Shown piece by piece: positions 24,114-33,891 of a DNA stretch of 33,891 bases (positions within the stretch are counted from its first letter, which is position 1; each line of letters opens with the position of its first letter). Under the pieces are notes generated by a model. It searched no databases, had not been told where the DNA came from, and saw only the letters and a list, made by a program, of their open reading frames with translations. The DNA is taken from the NCBI RefSeq assembly GCF_001758425.2, contig NZ_MDSS02000038.1, positions 1 to 33,891 on the forward strand, written 5' to 3'. Position numbers and translations under genes: made by a program. Origin of the DNA: Nesterenkonia sp. PF2B19 (GTDB taxonomy: Bacteria > Actinomycetota > Actinomycetes > Actinomycetales > Micrococcaceae).

Positions 24114-25303
24114 CGAGCACCCCTGCCAGCGCCTCCCCTGCCAGCGCCTCACCTGCCAGCACGGTGATCACCGGAATCGGTGAGCTCACCACAGTCGACG
24201 CGGAGCACCGGGTGCTCCACGACGCCGCCGTCGTGATCGACGACGGCCGGATCGCCTGGATCGGGCCCTCCGCCCAGGCGCCCGCCGCCGACACCTCCTA
24301 CGATGCGGAGGGCCGGGCGGTGCTGCCCGGCTGGGTCGACTCGCACACGCATCTGGTCTTCGCCGGCGACCGGGGCGCGGAGTTCGAGGCCCGTATGGCC
24401 GGCCAACAGTACTCCGCCGGAGGCATCGGGGTCACCATGTCCGCGACTCGCGAGACCGACGACGCCGTCCTGGCGTCCCTGCTGGCCGCGCGCGTGGGCG
24501 ACGCCCGCCGCGGAGGCACCACCTTCCTGGAGACCAAGACCGGCTACGGCCTGAGCGTCGAGGAGGAGCAGCGGCACGCCCGGCTGGCCGAGCAGGCCGC
24601 CGACGTCGTGACCTTCCTGGGCGCGCACTTGGTCCCGCCGGGGGCGGATGCGGACGAGTACCTGGACCTGGTGTGCGGACCCATGCTGGAGGCGGTGGCC
24701 GAGCATGTGCAGTGGGCCGACGTGTTCTGCGAGCGTGGAGCCTTCGATGTCGACGCCTCGCGGCGCGTGCTGCAGGCCTGCCGCGACGCCGGTCTGGGAC
24801 TGCGCGTGCACGGGAACCAGCTCGGCCCGGGCCCCGGGGTGAAGCTGGCCGTGGAGATGGGTGCCGCCAGCGTGGACCACGTCAACCACCTCGACGACGC
24901 CGACGTGGCGGCTCTGGCCGACTCCGAGACGGTGGCGACCTGCCTGCCGGCCTGTGACCTCTCCACCCGGCAGCCTCTGGCGCCGGGGCGCCGGCTCCTC
25001 GATGCCGGCGCAGAAGTCGCTCTCGCCTCGAACTGCAACCCGGGCACCAGCTACACCACGGCGATGGGCTTCTGCGTCGCCACCGCCGTGCTGCAGATGG
25101 AGCTCACCCTGAAGGAGGCGCTCCGAGCGGCGACCATGGGCGGGGCACGTGCCCTGCGGGTCGAGGACGAGGTCGGGTCCGTGGAGGTCGGCAAGCGGGC
25201 CGACCTGCACGTGCTGGACGCGCCGGCGGCGATCCATCTGGCCTACCGGCCGGGGATGCCGCTGACCCATGCGGTGTTCAAGGACGGCCGCCGCGAGGTC
25301 TGA
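24110..25303 (+). CDS. hutI: Imidazolonepropionase
   Basis: HutI hydrolyses 4-imidazolone-5-propionate to N-formimidoylglutamate. The 397-residue metal-dependent amidohydrolase has DSHTHLVFAGDR (metal-binding HTH and the following catalytic-loop Arg), ETKTGYGLSVEEE, RVHGNQLG with a metal His, VDHVNHLDD, and LASNCNPGTSYT. The N-terminus holds an SPASASPASASPAS stretch encoded by a 15-bp unit repeated 2.6 times at 24122-24160, outside the fold. ATG 24110 overlaps the hutF TGA (ATGA). It ends the plus-strand hut operon, 16 bp from convergent xerD. Confidence 0.95.
   Translation: MTSTPASASPASASPASTVITGIGELTTVDAEHRVLHDAAVVIDDGRIAWIGPSAQAPAADTSYDAEGRAVLPGWVDSHTHLVFAGDRGAEFEARMAGQQYSAGGIGVTMSATRETDDAVLASLLAARVGDARRGGTTFLETKTGYGLSVEEEQRHARLAEQAADVVTFLGAHLVPPGADADEYLDLVCGPMLEAVAEHVQWADVFCERGAFDVDASRRVLQACRDAGLGLRVHGNQLGPGPGVKLAVEMGAASVDHVNHLDDADVAALADSETVATCLPACDLSTRQPLAPGRRLLDAGAEVALASNCNPGTSYTTAMGFCVATAVLQMELTLKEALRAATMGGARALRVEDEVGSVEVGKRADLHVLDAPAAIHLAYRPGMPLTHAVFKDGRREV
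24122..24160 (+). repeat. 15-bp tandem repeat coding SPASA in hutI
   Basis: CCTGCCAGCGCCTC(C/A) occurs at 24122-24136 and 24137-24151, followed by a partial copy to 24160. It keeps frame (15 = 5 codons) and lies before the first conserved beta-strand, so copy-number change would be tolerated. Confidence 0.8.
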
Positions 25304-25319
25304 GCCGCCCGGCGGGCGC

Positions 25320-26357
25320 TCACAGGGCCCGAGGGTGGGCGGAGACGTAGCTCTCCTGCAGCGCCTCCGCGGTGACCTTGGTGTAGATCTGCGTGGTGGT
25401 CACCGAGGCGTGGCCCAGCATCTCCTGGACCAGGCGGATGCCGGCCCCGCCCTCCAGCATGTGGGTCGCGCAGGAGTGCCGCAACGTGTGGGGTGAGACG
25501 TCGGTCTCCAGGCCCGCCGCCCGGGCGTGCTGCTGCAGCACGGTCCAGGCGGACTGGCGGGAGAGCCGGCCGCCCCGCTGGTTGAGGAACAGGCCCGGTG
25601 AGCCGGGCCGGCGCGTGGCGGATCGGCTCACCGCCTCGGCCAGCGCGGGGCGTCCCGCGGTCAGATAGTCGGCCAGCGCCCGCTGGGCGAAGCTGCCGAC
25701 CGGCACGATCCGCTGCTTGTCGCCCTTGCCGGTGACCCGGACCACGACGAGCCCGTCCTGGGACCGGTGCTCAGAGTCCTGGTGAGCAGTGTCCCGGAGC
25801 TCCACCAGGTCGTCCACGTCGAGGCTGACGGCTTCGGTGATGCGGGTGCCGGTGGCGTAGAGGAACTCCAGCAGGGCCCTGTCCCGCAGTCCGAGCGGCG
25901 TGCTCGTGTCCGGAGCCTCCAGCAGACGGCGCACCTGGTCGATGGTCAGTGCCTTGGGCAGAGACTGCCGCGGCTTCGGGGCGGCAACCTGCGCCGCCGG
26001 GTCCCCGGCGGTGCGCCCCTCCGCGGCCCACCACCTGTGCAGACCCCGCACCGAGGCCAGCGCCCGGGCCATGGAGATCGCCGCCAGCGGCGCGCCGCCG
26101 TCGTCGCCGGTGCTGAGCGCACGCAGGTAGGAGGCGACGGTGTCCTCCCCCACCTGGTGGGGCGCGGTGATCCCCTGCTCCAGCAGGTGAGCTCCGTATC
26201 GCAGCAGGTCCCGGCGGTAGGAAGCCAGGGTGTTCGCCGCCGAGCCGCGCTCGATGCGCAGGTGGGTCAGGTAGTCCTGGATCTCTCGCCCCACCGGGCT
26301 CTCCGGCACCGCCTCGCGCAGGCGGCGATGGCGGCGCCGGAGCTCCTGGTCCTCCAC
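25320..26357 (-). CDS. xerD: Tyrosine recombinase XerD
   Basis: XerD with XerC resolves chromosome dimers at dif. The 345-residue product has a SAM-like core-binding domain (about 22-120) and a catalytic domain with Arg172 (ATGTRITE), Lys211, His290 and Arg293 ([15 protein letters not shown]), His316 ([10 protein letters not shown]) and nucleophile Tyr325 (QIYTKV). All are present, so it should be active. GTG 26357 is used; GTG 26306, just before [13 protein letters not shown], would match family length better. In actinobacteria xerD normally lies near pyrG and parA, so this is the housekeeping enzyme rather than a phage integrase. Confidence 0.92.
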   Translation of the reverse strand: MEDQELRRRHRRLREAVPESPVGREIQDYLTHLRIERGSAANTLASYRRDLLRYGAHLLEQGITAPHQVGEDTVASYLRALSTGDDGGAPLAAISMARALASVRGLHRWWAAEGRTAGDPAAQVAAPKPRQSLPKALTIDQVRRLLEAPDTSTPLGLRDRALLEFLYATGTRITEAVSLDVDDLVELRDTAHQDSEHRSQDGLVVVRVTGKGDKQRIVPVGSFAQRALADYLTAGRPALAEAVSRSATRRPGSPGLFLNQRGGRLSRQSAWTVLQQHARAAGLETDVSPHTLRHSCATHMLEGGAGIRLVQEMLGHASVTTTQIYTKVTAEALQESYVSAHPRAL

Positions 26358-26405
26358 CGTGGCGGCGGGCGCCGGATCAGGCGCGACGGTCCAGGCCGGC
26401 CTTGA

Positions 26406-29922
<3,517 letters not shown>

Positions 29923-29926
<4 letters not shown>

Positions 29927-30948
29927 GAGGTGGGTCCCTCCTCGAGGTGTCGGGCTCCTGTGGTCATCTCTCCCCCCATGGGGTGATCGGTGGGGTGGTC
30001 CGGGCCCTGGACGGTGTTCGCCGCATCCACGGGTCCCCTCCAGCCGGAGGTGGGCAGGTTGAACTTGTCCACGAGCCGCTCGGAGAACGGTGTCTGCTTG
30101 ACCCGGGCGAGCAGGACGGGCTCGGCGGATCGGGTCACCTCGACACGGGAGCCGGCCGGCAGCTCGGTGGCGCGGCGTCCGTCGCACCAGAGCACCCCCT
30201 GCTCCTCCTCGCGCTGCAGGACCTCGACGGCCAGCACGGAGTCCGGTGCGACGACGAGCGGCCGGGCGAACAGGGCATGGGCGGAGATCGGGACCATCAC
30301 CAGGGCCTCCACCTCGGGCCAGACCACGGGGCCGCCCGCGGAGAAGGCGTAGGCGGTGGAGCCGGTCGGGGTGGCCATCACGACGCCATCGCATCCGAAG
30401 GCGGAGATGGGGCGGCCGTCGACTTCTACGACCAGGTCCACCATGCGTTCCCGCGCGTGCTTCTCCACGCTGGCCTCGTTCAGCGCCCAGGTGCTGCCGA
30501 TATGGTCGCCGGACTGCCAGACCTGCACATCGATCGCCATGCGACGCTCGACGGTGTAGTCCTGCTCGACCACCCACTGGACGGAGGCGTCGAGCTCGGT
30601 GCGCTCGGATTCGGCGAGGAACCCGACATGACCCAGGTTGATGCCCATCAGCGGCAGGTCCGCGCCGCGGACGAGCTCGGCGGCCCTCAGGATAGAGCCG
30701 TCGCCGCCCAGGACCATGCCGACCTCGCAGCGCGACAGCGGCACATCGGTGTCGGCGACGGCGATCGGGACGTCCCGCAGCCGGTCTCCGACGAGGTGTC
30801 CCAGCGAGGCGATGTCCCGCTCGAGCATGACGGGGGTGAGTCCTGCCTGATGGAGACGCTCCGCCACCGCGGCGGCGGCGTCGACGGCGTCGTGGCGACC
30901 GGTGTGGGCGAGCACGAGGATCTCCCGGCTTCCGTGCGCCTCCGTCAT
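29923..30948 (-). CDS. nadK: NAD kinase
   Basis: NadK phosphorylates NAD+ to NADP+. The 341-residue protein has GGDGSILRAAE (81-91) with the catalytic Asp, the NE-type ASVEKHARERM segment, and the glycine-rich CDGVVMATPTGSTAYAFSAGGPV. The last 35 residues after VDKFNLPTSGWRG form a polar extension outside the fold. ATG 30948 follows GGAGGAGGCCCT; a longer in-frame reading to 31053 would overlap the tlyA end and lacks a ribosome site. It lies between tlyA and recN, the conserved actinobacterial order. Confidence 0.95.
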
Positions 30949-31015
30949 AGGGCCTCCTCCAGAGTTCGTTCGCCGTGGTGCTGGTCCGTGCCACCCGGTC
31001 CCAGGCCGGTGCCGG

Positions 31016-31819
31016 TCAGTCGCGGTAGTCGACCTGGTCCAGCCTAGCGGCACTCGTCGGGCCGCTGCTGGCCCCGGTCGACGTCTCGGAGCGTCTCAGG
31101 TGCAGGAAGAACTCGAGGTTGCCGTCCTGTCCGGGCAGCTGGGACCGGTGGGCGGAGAGCAGGTGCAGTCCGTGCTCCTCGGCCGAGCCGACGACGGCGG
31201 TCACCGCCTCCCGGCGCAGCTCCGGGCTGGTGACCACGCCGGTGCGGGCGAGTCTCTCGCGGCCCACTTCGAACTGGGGCTTGACCATCAGCAGCAGATC
31301 GGCCCCGGCACGAGTCTGTCCGGCCAGTGGGGCCATGACCAGTCGCAGGGAGATGAAGGACAGGTCCGCGACGATGAGGTCGAAGGGTTCGCCGAGCTGC
31401 CCAGCGCTCAGGCCACGCAGATTCAGACCCTCATGGTTCTCCACACGGGGATCCTCCCGCAGTGCGGGCGCCAGCTGGTCATGGCCGACATCGACGGCGA
31501 CCACCCGCCGGGCTCCCTGCGCCAGCAGCACCTGGGTGAATCCGCCGGTGGAGGCTCCGGCGTCCAGGCATCGACGCCCCTGCACAGCGATCTCCGGACA
31601 GGCGGTGAGAGCCCCGAGCAGCTTATGAGCCGCCCGGCTCACCCAGGGGTCGTCCTCGGTGACCTCCACTCGCTGGGAGGTGCGCACCGTCGTCGCCGCC
31701 TTGGACACTGCGCGCCCGTCCACGCGCACGGAACCGGCACGGATGAGCTGCCCGGCCCGGCTGCGGCTCGTCGCCAGGCCGCGGGAGACGAGAGCTCGGT
31801 CCAGTCGCTCGGAGCTCAT
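31016..31819 (-). CDS. tlyA: TlyA-family rRNA 2'-O-methyltransferase
   Basis: TlyA methylates ribose 2'-OH groups in rRNA; in mycobacteria it acts on 16S and 23S rRNA and its loss gives capreomycin resistance. The 267-residue product has an N-terminal S4 domain (RLDRALVSRGLATSRSRAGQLIRAGSVRVDG, 5-35), then an FtsJ-like domain with LDAGASTGGFTQVLL for AdoMet and the K-D-K-E pattern (SRAAHKL, ADLSFI, VKPQFE, NLEFFLHL). The C-terminal 25 residues are a Ser/Thr-rich tail. ATG 31819 has only a weak ribosome site. It is upstream of nadK and 23 bp downstream of a small coupled gene. Confidence 0.92.
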   Translation of the reverse strand: MSSERLDRALVSRGLATSRSRAGQLIRAGSVRVDGRAVSKAATTVRTSQRVEVTEDDPWVSRAAHKLLGALTACPEIAVQGRRCLDAGASTGGFTQVLLAQGARRVVAVDVGHDQLAPALREDPRVENHEGLNLRGLSAGQLGEPFDLIVADLSFISLRLVMAPLAGQTRAGADLLLMVKPQFEVGRERLARTGVVTSPELRREAVTAVVGSAEEHGLHLLSAHRSQLPGQDGNLEFFLHLRRSETSTGASSGPTSAARLDQVDYRD

Positions 31820-31842
31820 GGGGCGTCACCGTCCATCGAAGC

Positions 31843-31992
31843 TCAGTGCCGCCCCGTGGCCTCGAGGCGCTCCGACAGCTGCCGGTGCAGGTGCTCGGCC
31901 TCGGTGATGTGGGCGTCGAGCTCGTCGATCTCCATGTCGGTCACCGACTCCCCCTGGTGGGGGCTTGCCGGCTCCGGGTGCTGCTCGGTCAT
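31843..31992 (-). CDS. Small conserved-position protein, 49 residues, function unknown
   Basis: This short gene starts MTEQHPEPASPHQ and ends ERLEATGRH. Its middle (MEIDELDAHITEAEHLHRQLSERLEA) has a regular hydrophobic spacing that predicts one amphipathic helix or short coiled coil. Composition is acidic with five His, without membrane segment or Cys. ATG 31992 overlaps the stop of the HAD phosphatase gene (ATGA) and has AGGAG at good spacing. tlyA starts 23 bp after its stop. The coupling, ribosome site and codon use support real translation. I do not recognise a family and propose no function. Confidence 0.7.
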   Translation of the reverse strand: MTEQHPEPASPHQGESVTDMEIDELDAHITEAEHLHRQLSERLEATGRH

Positions 31993-32804
31993 GCGGTGGC
32001 TCCTGCGAGGTCTTCGGCGAAGAGGTCGGCGAGGGTCTCGAGGATGTGGTCCGGACGGCTGGCGGCTTCGGCCGCCCCGACCGATTCCCGGGTGTCGATG
32101 CCGGTCAGCACCAGGGCGGTGGTGAACCTCGCCCGGTTGCCGCCGAGGATGTCGGTGTCCAGCCGATCGCCGATGACCAGAGGGGCCTGCAGACCGAGAG
32201 CCTGGGCGGCCTGCACGAACATCACGGGCTCCGGCTTGCCCGCGGCGGTCGGGATGGTCCCGGTGGCACGGCCGACTGCTTCGATCAGCGCGCCGTTCCC
32301 CGGTGCGATGCCGTGCTCCCGCGGAATGGTCAGGTCGCAGTTGGTGGCGAACCAGCGGGCGCCGTCGTTGACCGCATAGGCGGCCTCTGCCAGGTCGATC
32401 CAGCGCAGCTGGGGGTCGAAGCCCTGGATGACGGCGGCAGGCCGGTCGGCGGCGGAGTCCACGACCTGGAACCCTCCGTCCTCGACCAGCTGACGCAGAT
32501 ACCGACTCCCGGTCACCAGCACCCGGGCGCCCCGCGGGATCTCCCGTGCCATCAGGCTCACTCCGGCAGGAGCCGAACCGAAGACCTCGTGGGGGGAGGC
32601 GGGCATGCCGAGATCAGTGAGATGGCCGGCGACCTCGTCTGCCGAACGGGAGGCGTTGTTGGTGACGAACGCGCACGGGATCTCCCGACGCCGCAGCTCG
32701 GCCAGAGCTTCGACCGCTCCGTCCACGGCTCCGGGACCCGCATAGAGGACGCCGTCGAGGTCGAAGAGGACGCCATCATGGTGGGCGATCACGGCGCGCG
32801 TCAT
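31989..32804 (-). CDS. HAD-superfamily hydrolase, subfamily IIA (NagD-like)
   Basis: The 271-residue phosphatase has HAD motif I LFDLDGVLYAG (13-23) with both Asp, motif II VTNNAS (47-52), the motif III Lys in AGKPEPVMF, and motif IV IGDRLDTDI. A type IIA cap lies between motifs II and III. Relatives act on nucleotide or sugar phosphates such as 2-phosphoglycolate; the substrate here is not predictable. It is a normal neighbour of tlyA-nadK-recN in actinobacteria. Its ATG overlaps the upstream TPR-like gene (ATGA), and its stop overlaps the 49-residue gene. Confidence 0.9.
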   Translation of the reverse strand: MTRAVIAHHDGVLFDLDGVLYAGPGAVDGAVEALAELRRREIPCAFVTNNASRSADEVAGHLTDLGMPASPHEVFGSAPAGVSLMAREIPRGARVLVTGSRYLRQLVEDGGFQVVDSAADRPAAVIQGFDPQLRWIDLAEAAYAVNDGARWFATNCDLTIPREHGIAPGNGALIEAVGRATGTIPTAAGKPEPVMFVQAAQALGLQAPLVIGDRLDTDILGGNRARFTTALVLTGIDTRESVGAAEAASRPDHILETLADLFAEDLAGATA

Positions 32805-33670
32805 CCCTGGTCCTCACCCGCTCGAGGCCTGGGGGCACCGCCCATCACGTCCTTGACCTTGGGCAGCTCTGCAGGTTCGTCGTCGAAGTCCATGATCTCC
32901 GGAGACTCGAAGGCGCCTGCGCCGAGGGCCCTCTCCGCGACGAAGGCCTGGCGGCGCCACTGCTCCGCCTCCTCGCCGCGGCCGACAGCCTCCAGGGCAT
33001 CGGCGTAGACGGTGAAGAGACGGGGTGAGAAGCTGAACGCGCGATCGCGCTGCAGCTCAGGGACTTCAAGCGCGGTCACGGCAGAGGCGTGGTCGCCCAG
33101 ATCTGTGTGGGCCCCGGCGACGACGATGGCCAGCTCCGCGCGGACCGCACCGGTGAGTCGCTGGGCCTCGGGGCTCTCCCCCAGCTCCACAGCCTTCTGC
33201 GGTCGACCGAGCCCGCGTTCGCAGTCCGCTTGGACCGGGAGGTGGGTCTGGTCGCCGCTGATCCGCCGGTAGGTGCGCAACTCACGCAGCGCCTCGGAGA
33301 AGTCGCCCGCCGCGTAGGCGGTCAGCGCCACAGCCTCGCGCACGACGGCGAGTCGGCCGCCGCGCCGCGACGCCGCCAACGCGTGCTCCTGGGCCAATGC
33401 CGGGTCCACGTCGATGAGGCGTCCGGCCATCACGAGATGCTTGGCCACCCAGGTGCGGTTGGTGTCATTGAGCGTGCCCAGCTGGGAGGCCGCCTCCCGG
33501 TCCAGCTCCTTGCCGGTGACGTCCTCATCGATCTCCGGTGACCGCGGACGGTCCTCACGGTTGGAGCGGCGCAGGTCTCCCCTGGAACGGGAGGCACCGG
33601 CGCTACGCTCCTCGGGACGGTCAGGGCGGCTGCGACGCGGGCCGCGACGGTCGTCATATCGAGAGTTCAC
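32801..33670 (-). CDS. TPR-like protein upstream of the HAD phosphatase
   Basis: The 289-residue soluble protein begins with about 45 residues rich in Arg, Asp and Ser (RYDDRRGPRRSRPDRPEERS), probably disordered and possibly nucleic-acid-binding. Helical repeats follow (AQEHALAASRRGGRLAVVREAVALTAYAAGDFSEALRELRTYRRI, then GAHTDLGDHASAVTALEVPEL) with TPR-like spacing, and an acidic tail. Similar hypothetical proteins sit at this place in other actinobacteria; the role is unknown. The start is GTG 33670 with a weak GGAT ribosome site. It is the first gene after the rRNA operon and is coupled to the HAD gene by ATGA. Confidence 0.78.
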   Translation of the reverse strand: MNSRYDDRRGPRRSRPDRPEERSAGASRSRGDLRRSNREDRPRSPEIDEDVTGKELDREAASQLGTLNDTNRTWVAKHLVMAGRLIDVDPALAQEHALAASRRGGRLAVVREAVALTAYAAGDFSEALRELRTYRRISGDQTHLPVQADCERGLGRPQKAVELGESPEAQRLTGAVRAELAIVVAGAHTDLGDHASAVTALEVPELQRDRAFSFSPRLFTVYADALEAVGRGEEAEQWRRQAFVAERALGAGAFESPEIMDFDDEPAELPKVKDVMGGAPRPRAGEDQG

Positions 33671-33742
33671 TGATCCAGGATACCTTCCGTGCCGAAGGAT
33701 GACGGGAGTGAGCGCCTGTCAGCGCTGAGGGCAGACGCAACA

Positions 33743-33786
33743 AGAGCCGGGTCGAAGAATCAACGGTGATCCTTCAACCCGGCTCT
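33743..33786 (-). terminator. rRNA operon terminator
   Basis: Arms 33743-33757 (AGAGCCGGGTCGAAG) and 33772-33786 (CTTCAACCCGGCTCT) pair over 15 bp with one G-T wobble. Read on the minus strand they are followed by TGTTG. It is 11 bp after the 5S rRNA end, the expected place for the rrn terminator. Confidence 0.85.
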
Positions 33787-33797
33787 CGTCCTAAGTG

Positions 33798-33891
33798 GTG
33801 TCCGGCGGTGACCTACTCTCCCACACACTCCCGTGTGCAGTACCATCGGCGCTGTGGGTCTTAGCTTCCGGGTTCGGGATGGGACCGGGCG
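33798..33891 (-). rRNA. rrf: 5S ribosomal RNA, 3' part (gene continues beyond the window)
   Basis: The minus strand reads the conserved 5S segment CGCCCGGTCCCATCCCGAAC, then CCGGAAGCTAAG, GCGCCGATGGTACTGC, GGGAGAGTAGG and TCACCGCCGGACAC. The 5' part (about 25 nt) lies outside the window. The 3' boundary is set by homology to 5S ends and may be off by a few bases. The rRNA operon is transcribed leftward, on the same strand as the genes that follow. Confidence 0.96.

Noticed and set aside
25304-25319. Terminator between hutI and xerD
   Set aside because: Only a 5-bp CGCCC-GGC-GGGCG hairpin fits in the gap; too weak to list.
25320-26357. Tyrosine recombinase as evidence for an integrated mobile element
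   Set aside because: The context (next to pyrG, facing parA-scpAB) and full XerD motif set mark it as the housekeeping dimer-resolution recombinase.

Overview
The window is a high-GC chromosomal segment from an actinobacterium, most likely a member of the Micrococcales (a Micrococcaceae-like organism). This rests on codon use, GTG starts, and the conserved gene order tlyA-nadK-recN-pyrG-xerD and parA-scpA-scpB-rluB-tyrA-cmk-der. No species name is justified from the sequence alone.

Layout from left to right. (1) 1-1870: a serine esterase that appears to have lost its 5' end, preceded by a 21-bp palindrome, then a convergent aminoglycoside-phosphotransferase-like gene. (2) 1914-9262, all minus strand: tRNA-Pro(GGG), der, cmk, tyrA, rluB, scpB, scpA and parA, an almost gapless housekeeping block with several 4-8 bp start/stop overlaps. 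(3) 9440-15876: a methylcitrate-cycle locus. prpE (propionyl-CoA synthetase) is divergent from a GntR/FCD regulator followed by prpD-prpB-prpC. Two near-identical GTGTATACAC palindromes lie in the divergent promoter region. (4) 15952-25303: a histidine-utilisation (hut) locus. hutH is divergent from an IclR-type regulator, then hutU, a YjiH-family transporter, an M20 amidohydrolase, hutF and hutI run as a tightly overlapping plus-strand operon. (5) 25320-33670, all minus strand: xerD, pyrG, recN, nadK, tlyA, a 49-residue small protein, a HAD phosphatase and a TPR-like protein. (6) The 3' part of a 5S rRNA gene and its terminator, ending an rRNA operon that enters from the right.

How the genes work together. 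prpE, prpC, prpD and prpB together convert propionate to pyruvate plus succinate; the aconitase-type isomerisation step is not encoded here. hutH, hutU, hutI and hutF convert histidine to N-formylglutamate. The M20 amidohydrolase is the only candidate in the cluster for the last step (deformylation to glutamate), in place of a canonical HutG. The two catabolic loci form a 16-kb block between xerD and parA, genes that are usually near neighbours in actinobacteria.

The most striking feature is about eleven single-base indels in seven conserved genes (cmk, rluB, prpC, the M20 amidohydrolase, hutF, pyrG, recN), mostly within or beside short G or C runs. In cmk two opposite indels cancel, so the gene stays open but the conserved CMP-binding segment is scrambled. 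Because essential genes are hit, uncorrected sequencing error is the likeliest cause, and any reading of these genes as dead should wait for read-level evidence. I see no CRISPR array, transposase, prophage or obvious defence system.
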